Shown piece after piece: positions 1 to 8,288 of a DNA stretch of 64,000 bases. Numbering within the stretch: the first letter of the stretch is position 1; the number at the start of each line of letters is the position of its first letter. The notes beneath the pieces are model-generated. The model ran no database searches. It was not told the DNA's origin and saw nothing but the letters and a program-made list of their open reading frames with translations. The position numbers were made by a program, and so were the translations under genes. The DNA is from Puteibacter caeruleilacunae (GTDB taxonomy: Bacteria; Bacteroidota; Bacteroidia; Bacteroidales; Prolixibacteraceae): positions 1 to 64,000 of the forward strand of contig SJCO01000003.1 in assembly GCA_005217565.1 (NCBI GenBank). The letters run 5' to 3'.

Positions 1-1
1 T

Positions 2-397
2 GATGATGGCGTTGGGATTGGTACACATGTTGGGATTGGTGATGATGCGGGGTATGAAGCAGTAGTTGGTGCTGATGCAGGGACTGGAACAATAGTTGGT
101 GCATCAAACAATGGAAACGGGAAAACCAGCAATAGCGGCGGTGGCAGCAGCGATGGCAATGGCGCCAAAAGTAGCGGCGGTAGTAGCGGTAGCAGTAGCG
201 TTAGTGGCGACGGCAGCGTTAGTAGCGGTGGCAACGACTCAAGAAACGGCAACGGGATGGCCCTGAAGCTTTCTCAAAAAAGATTGGATTTATTAAGCAA
301 TCAGCTTAATTCTGACTTACTCATAAAAGCCACCAACAGAATGGAAGCAGAACAAACCTGCGGCACCAAAATCAGTGTTACCATTCCAGTGGAGTAA
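2..397 (+). CDS. LytS-family sensor histidine kinase, C-terminal fragment with Gly/Ser-rich ATP-lid expansion
   Basis: The gene is cut by the left window edge; only the end of the GHKL ATPase domain is present, in an open frame from base 2 to the TAA at 395-397. It begins with the G1 box DDGVGIG and ends with NGMALKLSQKRLDLL, KATNRMEAEQT and SVTIPVE, closely matching the end of the complete kinase at 2344-5319. Relative to that paralogue there are two insertions between G1 and G2: about 26 residues (from THVGIGDDAG to TGTIVG) and about 43 residues made mostly of Gly, Ser, Asn and Asp. This is the position of the flexible ATP lid. No LytTR partner gene follows, unlike the paralogue. Whether the kinase is active cannot be judged. 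Confidence 0.75.
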   Translation, partial: DDGVGIGTHVGIGDDAGYEAVVGADAGTGTIVGASNNGNGKTSNSGGGSSDGNGAKSSGGSSGSSSVSGDGSVSSGGNDSRNGNGMALKLSQKRLDLLSNQLNSDLLIKATNRMEAEQTCGTKISVTIPVE

Positions 398-401
398 TCT
401 C

Positions 402-519
402 TTGGTTATACAATCTTTCATCTGAGATTTCCGCCAACAGGAAAGACAGAGCGTTGTAGGTTATAGAGTGTAGTGGCGGTGATGCATCTATATCCCCTCG
501 ATTCGTGCCTCATCATGGG
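402..519. repeat. Dispersed repeat R1, copy 1
   Basis: About 118 bp, starting 5 bases after the lytS fragment. It is nearly identical to 2028-2153 in the same orientation, sharing GAGATTTCCGCCAACAGGAA, GCGTTGTAGGTTAT, GTGTAGTGGCGGTGATGCA and ATTCGTGCCTCATCATGGG. Copy 2 carries an extra 8 bp at GATGCATGAATGCATC. The two copies bracket the MNT-HEPN module. No convincing protein is encoded. Confidence 0.85.
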
Positions 520-528
520 TTAAGGAGA

Positions 529-544
529 TGTCCCATCCGGGACA
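529..544. repeat. TGTCCC/GGGACA hairpin, inverse copy of the terminator at 1883
   Basis: TGTCCCATCCGGGACA forms a 6-bp stem with a 4-base loop. It is the exact reverse complement of the stem-loop at 1883-1898, so the MNT-HEPN segment is bounded by inverted copies of one hairpin. There is no T-tract here on the plus strand. Confidence 0.6.
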
Positions 545-743
545 AGCGTCAATATTAGTAGACGGAAACCATCATATATACTGACAGATCCCAACAAACG
601 CTATCACCATGAATTGATGTAGACAATAGTCAACACGAGGTCTAACGATGCTGACAAGAGATTGTAATCCTTTTAGCAGCGAGGTAAATCTCAACTTATT
701 TTATTATCTTTGAGATAGAGAGAAATTAGTAATATCAGGCATA
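545..743 (+). promoter_or_regulatory. Leader of MNT-HEPN operon with candidate -7 box
   Basis: There is no gene between 398 and 743. TATCTTTG at 705-712 fits the Bacteroidota -7 consensus TAnnTTTG and lies about 32 bp before the start of the nucleotidyltransferase gene. No good -33 TTG is visible at the right spacing, so this is a weak promoter call. Nothing else is recognised in 545-700. Confidence 0.35.
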
Positions 744-1058
744 ATGGAAAGAAAGGAAATTCTTCTATTAATAAAAAGAGATATAAAAAAAGTTGAGCCA
801 AACGCTGACATTATCTTGTATGGTTCGGAGGCTAGAGGTGATTCCTCTTCTGATTCTGATATTGATTTGTTGATACTTGTTGATAAGGAAAATCTATCAT
901 ATCAAGATAAAGCCGTTATATCAGATCCATTATACCACATTGAGCTTCAAACAGGAGTTCAAATCAGTCCGATAATTTATACACATACACAGTGGAATAA
1001 TCGTCCATTCAAAACTCCTTTTTATATTAATGTAATGAATGAAGGAGTAAGTCTATGA
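744..1058 (+). CDS. MNT-type minimal nucleotidyltransferase, putative antitoxin
   Basis: A 104-residue single-domain polymerase-beta-like nucleotidyltransferase. The signature YGSEARG at residues 26-32 is followed by SDIDLL at 38-43; D39 and D41 would be the metal-binding DxD pair. Small MNT proteins encoded next to HEPN proteins are known as antitoxins that in some systems adenylylate (AMPylate) the HEPN partner. The stop overlaps the start of the next gene by four bases (ATGA), a typical coupled toxin-antitoxin arrangement. A nucleotidyl donor or target cannot be deduced here. The fold and pairing are confident; the toxin-antitoxin role is inferred from context. Confidence 0.8.
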   Translation: MERKEILLLIKRDIKKVEPNADIILYGSEARGDSSSDSDIDLLILVDKENLSYQDKAVISDPLYHIELQTGVQISPIIYTHTQWNNRPFKTPFYINVMNEGVSL

Positions 1059-1459
1059 AACACAAATTAGACTCTGAAAGCATTAAAGCTCTAAGCGAAT
1101 ATCGTATACAACGGGCTTTCGAAACACTAGCAGAGGCAACAACTCTAATGGATAATGGCTACCATAATGCTGCTATTAATAGATTATATTACGCATGCTA
1201 TTATGCTGTTAATTCTTTGCTAATTAAGAATAAAATTACTGCGAACACTCATTCTGGAGTAAAACAAATGTTCGGACTTCATTTCATTGTCACGAAGAAA
1301 ATATCGACTGATATGGGGCGATTTTATAATCAACTATTCAATGATCGACTTTCCGGTGATTATGACGATTTCATCACTTTTAACGAAGAAATACTTAAAG
1401 AGATATACCCTAAAGCAGATGAATTCGTTAGAACTATTTCTAATTTACTAAAAGATTAA
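1055..1459 (+). CDS. HEPN domain protein (UPF0332-like), partner of the MNT protein
   Basis: A 134-residue all-helical protein with the HEPN hallmark NAAINRLYYACYYA at about residues 38-51 and the C-terminal segment FNDRLSGDYDDF at about 94-105, as in UPF0332-type HEPN proteins. HEPN toxins are usually RNases with an R-x4-6-H motif; I cannot find an Arg followed by His at that spacing, nor the RxxxxHxY AMPylation motif of HepT. This copy may therefore be a non-canonical or non-nucleolytic HEPN protein. It is translationally coupled to the upstream nucleotidyltransferase. The family call is firm and the toxin activity is uncertain. Confidence 0.75.
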   Translation: MKHKLDSESIKALSEYRIQRAFETLAEATTLMDNGYHNAAINRLYYACYYAVNSLLIKNKITANTHSGVKQMFGLHFIVTKKISTDMGRFYNQLFNDRLSGDYDDFITFNEEILKEIYPKADEFVRTISNLLKD

Positions 1460-1546
1460 ACGAAGAAATCAGTACTGACTTGCTCTTTCAGCAACCAGAC
1501 TGAATATCACGATGTTGTTGCAAATATCGACCAGCTTACTAGGTAA

Positions 1547-1867
1547 GACATCAAAATTGCTATTTTTGATGATAAAGTTGAGATTACCAGTCCTGGAATA
1601 ATAGAACAGTGGAGGAATGGTTTGCAATTAATAGCTAATGAACTGCAAGTTTATCCTGAAATAGAGCAATCTTGTAAAGAGCCAGGAATTAGGTTTAGAG
1701 TGACATTTACGAATAAAAGCTATAAGCTACAGCAAGAGTTACAGCAAGAGTTACAGCAAGAGTTACAGCAAGAGCTACAGCAAGAGCTACAGCAAGAGTC
1801 TATGTTTTCTAAAATTCTCAAAATTCTTAATAAAAAATCAAAATCAAGAAAAGAAATTATCAATTAG
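1547..1867 (+). pseudogene. Remnant of an AlbA_2/RecG-like ATP-binding protein gene with LQQE repeats
   Basis: An in-frame stretch opens just after a TAA at 1544-1546 and reads KIAIFDDKVEITSPG, then EPGIRFRVTFTNK, the usual ends of the HATPase_c_4 region in Schlafen AlbA_2 / RecG-like proteins. The middle of that region (about 80 residues, including the NP.I and RMG.IE.WGTG segments) is missing, and no AlbA_2 domain lies upstream, so this looks like a decayed 3' end. A complete relative is at 57649-59085. The tail contains six LQQE-type units. A short ORF starting at TTG 1622 could still be translated, but no function can be given. Confidence 0.6.
1727..1798 (+). repeat. 12-bp tandem repeat, six units (CTACAGCAAGAG)
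   Basis: Six consecutive 12-base units of the form C/T-TACAGCAAGAG, coding for LQQE in the AlbA-type remnant. The first and the last two units carry CTA and the middle three TTA, consistent with slippage. C-terminal low-complexity repeats of this kind are common in this protein family; the intact paralogue at 57649 has EGPx repeats in the corresponding place. Confidence 0.9.
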
Positions 1868-1882
1868 ATTTACATTACCTTT

Positions 1883-1905
1883 TGTCCCGGATGGGACATT
1901 TTTTT
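1883..1905 (+). terminator. Rho-independent terminator after the MNT-HEPN/AlbA remnant
   Basis: Stem TGTCCC (1883-1888), loop GGAT and GGGACA (1893-1898) are followed by seven T residues, 16 bases after the end of the remnant. Confidence 0.7.
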
Positions 1906-2027
1906 CTTTACCCCATGACGAAGCGTTAGCAAGTCGTGGGAAAACACATGATCATATATACAACACCGTCGATCTGATTAGCCACGCCATGAAATGCATA
2001 ACAACCATCGACGGAAAAAAACATCGC

Positions 2028-2153
2028 CTGGTTTTACAATCTATCCTCTGAGATTTCCGCCAACAGGAAAGACAGTGCGTTGTAGGTTATGGGGTGTAGT
2101 GGCGGTGATGCATGAATGCATCTATATCCCCACGATTCGTGCCTCATCATGGG
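2028..2153. repeat. Dispersed repeat R1, copy 2
   Basis: The second copy of the repeat described at 402-519, in direct orientation, about 190 bp before the next kinase gene. The rest of 1906-2343 holds no gene I can support; an 84-codon frame at 1994-2248 runs through the repeat and looks accidental. Confidence 0.85.
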
Positions 2154-2343
2154 CAAAAAAGAGAAGCATACCTCCGGCATGCTGTGCCTTGATGTTACGG
2201 TGGAGAGTGTTCCGCCTTTCCCAAATAATAACTCACCTGTTCCAATAAATCAATGAACCTCCCCTGGTGCGAATTCACTAAAATTCTATCCATTATTTCT
2301 TTCAATTTTGCTGACATCAATGTTTAACGCTAATTTTAGAGCT

Positions 2344-5319
2344 ATGAAACGAACAATCCTTTTATTATTCAACTGCATGGCCATTGGTCTAATGGCTGCC
2401 AACAAGATGATCGCAAGCGAGATGCCTGCAAGCGAAGTGGTAACCAACGAGATGCCTGCCGCTGCAAACAAAATTGATTTAACTCCCAAACTAAAGAAAG
2501 GCGACCAGTGGAAGATGGTACTGAAATTTAAAAGTTTCAGTCGAACGATGAGTAATGGTAAAATTTCACCTAAACGTGAAGCACTAAGTACAGCGGAATG
2601 GTTGGTGAATTGTGAAGAATCGTCAAAAAATGCCATCTCATTTAAAGTTACCCTACTACGCCTTATTATTGATGATGAAACAAGTCGAGGCATCCTATAC
2701 AACGATACAGATTTCCCCTCAACTCTAATAAAAGAACAAATTAATGAGATCAATCAAATCATTGGAAAATCCATCACCTTTCAGTGCACACTAAAAGATT
2801 CTATTTCTATTGAGATGACAAACAACGATTTTCAGGATATCGAATTGGATATACCTAAATCCCATATCATGAAAAAAGTTAAAACCTTCTTAATCAGCAC
2901 CAACTACTCATATGACAGATCATCCCAAGTTGGAGCACCTGTACTTAGTATGCTACTTAAAACATGGTTTAACATTTCACATCATCAATCTGTAACCATA
3001 AATGATAAAATTATTTTCGGAGAAGAGCACACTCTGGAAATAGCCGATATTACAAGCGACACTGTAAATTCACACATAAAACTACAAGGGAAAAATGAAG
3101 ATCAACATGCACAATTTTCAATCAATAAAAAAACAAAGCTACCTTCAGAAGGATACTTCCAAATAGCAAGTAATCGACTTGATTTTACCGTTTATGGAGT
3201 AGCCTCCTCCCCTAATACTATTATCTCAGGAACTGTTAATCAAGTCAACGATGATGATGACATCACATTGCATACAGAATACCCAATTGGCGGGCCGCAA
3301 CGTGAGATAAAACTCAAGAATGGGAAATTTGAGATTGCCTTAGATCTTAAAGAATCAATCTATTCACACCTATATTACAACGGGAAAAGAACAAGACTAT
3401 TCCTTCGCCCAGGGATGCATCTATCGTTGGATTTTATAAGCGACGATGATGTTCCCAAAGTGACTGGTATTGGAAAAGACGATCTTGAATGTTTTGGGAA
3501 ATATAAATACATATACCTGAATTTCTCATTCAATTGGTGCGGTAATCCTAAAGATGAATTCATTTCTAAAGAGAATAAGTTCAAAACAAGTGTCAATAAA
3601 TTATTAACAGAATACAATAATAAGATCTCCCTACACTGTAAGACCTTTATTGAAGCGGATAGCAAATATAAAGTTGCTAACTTTTACTGCCAAGGGCGAT
3701 CGATGTCTGAATCATACGTGGCATTTAACATGGGTAGTAATAAAAGTCAAGAGAAAGAACAACAAGCCATAAAAAATAAATCATTTTTCATGAGCAAAAT
3801 TGATTCTCTGATTCTTGCCAAACACATTTGCTTTTCATCACCATATTATCATGAATTTCTAATGGGATATCTCAAGCTGAAACAACAAGCTTTCATGAAA
3901 GATAGAGGTAAATACCGTGAAGATGATCACCTAAGAGAAAATCTACTCTTCTCTGAATTATGCTATACAGGTTACCCTTACTATTATTCTTCCTTCAAAC
4001 TTATCAATGAGCATTTTATTGCTGGCTATACAATAGATCGAACAGAGGAAGTTAAAGCATTTTCAACCTTACCATGTGTTTCCACTTTTTCTAATCAACT
4101 TAAAGTTTTATCAGATGAGATGATAAAGATTAAAGTTGGCACAAAATTTCCCTATCAAGAAATTAATGATTGGCAAGGAAAAAAACATATAATACCAAAA
4201 GATGAGTTTTGCATAGTTGACTTTGGGAATTCTGGTAGCTCATCGAGGTACAGGCACACTCGAGATGAGCTTGAACGAATTATGAAAGAAAACGACAACT
4301 TAACGACCCTTAATTATTTTGTGATAATACCAAATGAGTATAAAAAGTTTCTAAAGGAAATTCCGCAAAGTGATCTAGTTAAAATAAAATTCATCTACCT
4401 CAAAGACAATGACGAGAGCTACTTTAAAAAACTTGATTTACTAGATGGCAAAAGAAGAATTTACTTACTTGATCCAAATCACACAATCCTCCGAAACAAT
4501 ATATTTACCATCATGCAAGGCACAGGCCATGATCTGGAACAGACCTTCGAAGAATATTTTGATTCCCTAAATCAACCCACATCACAAGCCGACAATAGTC
4601 GGCTTTGGTTGATTATAGTGGGTAGCTTTCTGGGTTTTGGATTATTGTCGTGGTTGACTATTCGTATTCGCTCAAAGCAGATTGCCCGCAAAGAGGCTGC
4701 AAGGCGCAAGCTTACTGAGATGGAGTTAAAGGCGATTCGTTCGCAGATGAATCCTCACTTTATCTTCAATGCCATGGGATCAATCCAAAACCTCATCAAC
4801 CATAACCAGATAAAGAATGCCAACCTGTACCTTTCTCGCTTTGCGCGCTTAATGCGTATGGTATTGGCTAACTCGAACAAGCAACTGGTGACGCTGGCCG
4901 ATGAATTGGAGCTCATACAGCACTACCTTGAGCTGGAACAACTGCGTGTTGATTTTCAGTTTTCAATTAGCTGTAGCGATGATATTGATCCGGAAACAGA
5001 GGAGATCCCGGGCATGTTGATTCAACCACTTGTTGAGAATGCTGTTGTGCATGGATTAACTCCTAAAGGCAGCGGGAATGTGGATGTAAAATTCCATAAA
5101 GAGCATACCAATATTATCTGCGAGATTATTGATGATGGTGTTGGGATTGGTGCTTCAAACAACGGAAACGGCAACGGAATGGCCTTTAAGCTTTCTCAAA
5201 AAAGATTGGATTTATTAAATTCGCATTCACAGGCAAACCTGCAACTAAAAGCAACAAACAGAATAGAAGCAGAACAAACAACTGGAACACGAGTAACCAT
5301 TAACATCCCAACAGAATAA
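2344..5319 (+). CDS. LytS-type sensor histidine kinase with thioredoxin-like extracytoplasmic sensor
   Basis: A 991-residue protein if translated from ATG 2344, which gives a signal peptide (MKRTILLLFNCMAIGLMAA); TTG 2308 and ATG 2320 are possible earlier starts. The extracytoplasmic part (about residues 30-755) ends in a region resembling TlpA/AhpC-type proteins: a DUF4369-like beta domain near residues 300-375, then a thioredoxin-like fold from about 595 (VGTKFPYQEINDW, CIVDFGNSGSSSR). The redox CxxC site is replaced by a Gly/Ser-rich stretch. One membrane helix (about 755-777) leads to the His_kinase domain with NPHFIFN (H804), the N box PLVENAVVHG and the G1 box DDGVGIG. The gene ends 3 bp before its LytTR regulator. 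The kinase call is firm; the sensor-fold assignment is by pattern only. Confidence 0.85.
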   Translation: MKRTILLLFNCMAIGLMAANKMIASEMPASEVVTNEMPAAANKIDLTPKLKKGDQWKMVLKFKSFSRTMSNGKISPKREALSTAEWLVNCEESSKNAISFKVTLLRLIIDDETSRGILYNDTDFPSTLIKEQINEINQIIGKSITFQCTLKDSISIEMTNNDFQDIELDIPKSHIMKKVKTFLISTNYSYDRSSQVGAPVLSMLLKTWFNISHHQSVTINDKIIFGEEHTLEIADITSDTVNSHIKLQGKNEDQHAQFSINKKTKLPSEGYFQIASNRLDFTVYGVASSPNTIISGTVNQVNDDDDITLHTEYPIGGPQREIKLKNGKFEIALDLKESIYSHLYYNGKRTRLFLRPGMHLSLDFISDDDVPKVTGIGKDDLECFGKYKYIYLNFSFNWCGNPKDEFISKENKFKTSVNKLLTEYNNKISLHCKTFIEADSKYKVANFYCQGRSMSESYVAFNMGSNKSQEKEQQAIKNKSFFMSKIDSLILAKHICFSSPYYHEFLMGYLKLKQQAFMKDRGKYREDDHLRENLLFSELCYTGYPYYYSSFKLINEHFIAGYTIDRTEEVKAFSTLPCVSTFSNQLKVLSDEMIKIKVGTKFPYQEINDWQGKKHIIPKDEFCIVDFGNSGSSSRYRHTRDELERIMKENDNLTTLNYFVIIPNEYKKFLKEIPQSDLVKIKFIYLKDNDESYFKKLDLLDGKRRIYLLDPNHTILRNNIFTIMQGTGHDLEQTFEEYFDSLNQPTSQADNSRLWLIIVGSFLGFGLLSWLTIRIRSKQIARKEAARRKLTEMELKAIRSQMNPHFIFNAMGSIQNLINHNQIKNANLYLSRFARLMRMVLANSNKQLVTLADELELIQHYLELEQLRVDFQFSISCSDDIDPETEEIPGMLIQPLVENAVVHGLTPKGSGNVDVKFHKEHTNIICEIIDDGVGIGASNNGNGNGMAFKLSQKRLDLLNSHSQANLQLKATNRIEAEQTTGTRVTINIPTE

Positions 5320-5322
5320 ACA

Positions 5323-6069
5323 ATGCAAATTAACGCCATAATTATAGAAGACGAGAAAAGTAACCGGGAGAACCTCGCTAAAATAATCAATGAATATTGT
5401 CCGGAAGTACACCTACAGGCCCTTTGTGCTTCAGCAATTGAAGGGCGAAAAGCAATTATTCAGCACCAGCCCGATTTAATATTTCTTGATATAGAAATGC
5501 CTGGAGGTAACGGTTTCTCATTATTGGAAAGCTTTGAAGCCATCAACTTTGAAGTGATATTTGTAACCGCCTATAACCAATATGGAGTGAAAGCCATAAA
5601 ATTCTGTGCGCTAGACTATCTTCTAAAACCTGTTGATATCCTTGAGCTATCGCAAGCAATTGAAAAAGTAAAAAACAGGCTCACCGAAAAGATAGAAAAC
5701 CAACGCATGCAAACCTTACTGGCCAACCAAGTGAATCGCGCTAATCCTAAGATTGCTTTACCACTAAGTGATAAAATAGAATTCATTGATGTTTCTAATA
5801 TCATTCGTTGCCAGGGAGAAGGAAATTATACCCATATATACCTAAAGGAAGGTGAAAAGATATTGGCATCGAAAACCCTTAAAGAATTCGACGAGTTACT
5901 TACCGATCATGAATTCTTAAGAGTACATCAATCTCATCTAATCAATCTAAAAGAGATAAAAGCATACATGAAGACCGATGGAGGTTATCTAAAAATGAAC
6001 GACGGCTCATCAGTAAGTATATCGCGACAACGCAAAGAAATGGTTATGGAGCAGTTAAAACAGTTGTAG
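5323..6069 (+). CDS. LytTR-family response regulator
   Basis: A 248-residue protein. The receiver domain covers residues 3-118 with acidic E9/D10, phosphoacceptor D56 in LIFLDIEMPGGNG and the switch K near LLKPVD. The DNA-binding LytTR domain runs from about 145 to 245 (IRCQGEGNYTHIYL, FLRVHQSHLINL). LytTR regulators bind direct repeats upstream of target genes when phosphorylated by LytS kinases. The gene lies 3 bp after the LytS kinase and so is almost certainly its partner. Targets are unknown. A TATATTTG at 6110-6117 downstream may start the next gene. Confidence 0.92.
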   Translation: MQINAIIIEDEKSNRENLAKIINEYCPEVHLQALCASAIEGRKAIIQHQPDLIFLDIEMPGGNGFSLLESFEAINFEVIFVTAYNQYGVKAIKFCALDYLLKPVDILELSQAIEKVKNRLTEKIENQRMQTLLANQVNRANPKIALPLSDKIEFIDVSNIIRCQGEGNYTHIYLKEGEKILASKTLKEFDELLTDHEFLRVHQSHLINLKEIKAYMKTDGGYLKMNDGSSVSISRQRKEMVMEQLKQL

Positions 6070-6196
6070 TTAATTGATTAATGTCGCCTTTTTTTATTCA
6101 AATTCTTTTTATATTTGATACTGTTTCGAGAAAATCGACGTTAAAGTCATAAAAACAGCAATTTTTATAAAAGTCAATCACCAATAAAAACTCAAA

Positions 6197-7843
6197 ATGA
6201 CGACCAAAGGCGATAGATGTAGCGAAGCTGTAAAAACTTCAGCATCGCTTCCTGTATGGGAATATAATGTTTTGGACAAAACATTCAAGGTTAATCAGGC
6301 ATGGTGCTCGTTGATTGACTATAACTGTGATGTCTCAGAAGTAATTGCAGAATCGGACTTTTGCGACTTAATTCATCCTGACGATCTTCAGTGTTTTAAC
6401 GAAGAACTAGCGCTTGCTATTAAAAATCAAGATACCCAATTTACAATCGACTACCGCATACGTCATAATAATGGTGAATGGAAACATATTAAATCGATTG
6501 GATCAATTTGTTCATGCCCTAAGAACGCTTCAAAAAATACAATAAAAGCAATCAACATTGATTTAACCAATTACCACCAAGCCATCGATCGTCTTCTGTA
6601 CAAAACGAAGATGGAAGAACTTCTTGGGGATATTGCTGCTAAACTTGTTGACTTAAATGAAGATGCCTTCGATAATACTGTTAATGAGCTATTACAAAGC
6701 ATTATCGATTTTGCGGGTGCTGATCGTGCATACGTATTCTTATTTACTCCAGATAAAACGCTCATGTCGAACACTCATGAGTCGTGCGCCCCTGGTATAA
6801 GTAAGGAAATTGATAACCTGCAGGAAATTCCGGTTACAAGTATCCCTTGGTGGACAACCAAAGTGTTAAAAAAGGAACACATATACCTACGTACTCTGGA
6901 GAATTTACCTGAGGAAGCCTGCATTGAGAAAGAGATACTTAGTCAGCAGAACATTGTTTCGTTATTGGTACTTCCGATTTATTATCAGGACAATGTGATG
7001 GGCTTTCTAGGGTTCGACTCTGTTAACAGAGAAAAAATATGGACCCAATCGGATATCTATCTCCTAAAGGCGATAGGAAAAACGATGGGTAGCTCATTGA
7101 ATGCATTTAAAACCAAGCTGGAGATAATTGAAGCCAAGAACAGAGCTGAAGAAAATGCGATGTTAAAAACAGCATTTTTGAATAATCTGTCACATGAGAT
7201 ACGCACTCCAATGAATGGCATTATGGGATTTTCGGAGTTGATTCAAATGGATCCAGATAAACCTGAATTGGTTACCCATTATGCTGAAAAGCTAAAAGAA
7301 GATTGTTCAAACTTATTGAACATTATCACCAGTGTTATTGAGATATCGAAAGTTGAAACCAATCAGATTGAGCTCAATGAAAGTCATATCGATATCTCGG
7401 AAATCTTAAAAAAGATTCATCGGTTGTATCTTCCATTAGCGGAGCAAAAAAATATCAAGCTTTATCTCGACAATCATCTTGCCAATGGTAGCTCTTTAGT
7501 TCTTACTGATAAGGAAAAGTTAAAGCATATCATCAGCAGTCTGGTTTCAAATGCCTTAAAATTTAGCTCGAAAGGAGATGTTACTATTCATGCTGAGCGT
7601 CGTGAAAGCCACATCCTCCTCTCTGTAAAAGATCACGGAATTGGCATTGCACCGCAGTATCATGAAGCCATTTTTGAGCAATTCAGACAGGTGGAGACCG
7701 ACATAGCACGCCAATATAGCGGTATCGGATTAGGATTATCACTATCTAAAGCCTATGTTGAAAAAATGGGTGGGAAGATATGGGTAGATTCGGCTACTGG
7801 GCAAGGAGCTACCTTTTATGTAACCATCCCAATAAAAAAATAG
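6197..7843 (+). CDS. Cytosolic PAS-GAF hybrid-free sensor histidine kinase
   Basis: A 548-residue protein without signal peptide or membrane helices. Domains: PAS/PAC at about 15-135 (PVWEYNVLDKTFKVNQAW, DYRIRHNNGEWKHIKSIG), GAF at about 150-310 (DFAGADRAYVFLF, LLVLPIYYQDNVMGFLGFDS), HisKA with H333 in NLSHEIRTPMNG, and HATPase_c at about 435-548 with N box VSNALKFS, G1 KDHGIGI and G2 GIGLGLSLSK. It should sense a cytosolic ligand or redox/light signal through PAS/GAF and phosphorylate an unlinked regulator; no receiver gene is adjacent. The sensed signal cannot be told from sequence. Confidence 0.9.
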   Translation: MTTKGDRCSEAVKTSASLPVWEYNVLDKTFKVNQAWCSLIDYNCDVSEVIAESDFCDLIHPDDLQCFNEELALAIKNQDTQFTIDYRIRHNNGEWKHIKSIGSICSCPKNASKNTIKAINIDLTNYHQAIDRLLYKTKMEELLGDIAAKLVDLNEDAFDNTVNELLQSIIDFAGADRAYVFLFTPDKTLMSNTHESCAPGISKEIDNLQEIPVTSIPWWTTKVLKKEHIYLRTLENLPEEACIEKEILSQQNIVSLLVLPIYYQDNVMGFLGFDSVNREKIWTQSDIYLLKAIGKTMGSSLNAFKTKLEIIEAKNRAEENAMLKTAFLNNLSHEIRTPMNGIMGFSELIQMDPDKPELVTHYAEKLKEDCSNLLNIITSVIEISKVETNQIELNESHIDISEILKKIHRLYLPLAEQKNIKLYLDNHLANGSSLVLTDKEKLKHIISSLVSNALKFSSKGDVTIHAERRESHILLSVKDHGIGIAPQYHEAIFEQFRQVETDIARQYSGIGLGLSLSKAYVEKMGGKIWVDSATGQGATFYVTIPIKK

Positions 7844-8288
7844 ATAAAACCATTATTTTGAAAAGATCTTTAGACGATTAGATTTTAATATTTTCTGATC
7901 TGGTGTGTGGGACACAAAAAACTGTTTTTTTTAGCTGTTTTCATACTTCTAAAGAGGATTTTTATCGTCATTGGGCACTACACCAACAACTTGTCAGTAC
8001 AAGCTTCCGTTTTGATAAGATTTTATGAGATTTTTCAGGTTTTTCCTGCAACTTGTCTCAACAACACTCACAATTGTTTCATATTAGAAACTCAATATTT
8101 TTACATTTTGATGTTAACTAAAGGTAAAATCTTGCAAAATAAAATCCGGCTTAACATTATTTTGACATTTGTCTAAACCTTCAACCATATTTTTGCGTTA
8201 GGATGGAAAAACTTAGCGCATCGCAAGAGGGCTTGTTTCTTCCTATTCGGCAATTTTAAAATTGGAAATATAAACGTTAGATACAGAT
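7844..8288 (+). promoter_or_regulatory. Gene-free spacer with candidate promoter for the DUF4914 gene
   Basis: TATTTTTG at 8188-8195 matches TAnnTTTG. Two TTTG candidates for the -33 element lie at 8161-8164 (23-base spacer) and 8168-8171 (16-base spacer), and the leader to the ATG is about 85 nt. An 89-codon frame at 7907-8176 starts at GTG and has no recognisable domain; I treat it as non-coding. Nothing else was identified. Confidence 0.45.

Noticed and set aside
1994-2248. 84-codon frame through repeat R1 copy 2
   Set aside because: Most of it is R1 sequence; copy 1 does not keep the same open frame, so it is accidental.
7907-8176. 89-codon frame starting at GTG
   Set aside because: It has no recognisable domain and a compositional pattern like the A/T-rich spacer, and it runs into the promoter region of the DUF4914 gene.
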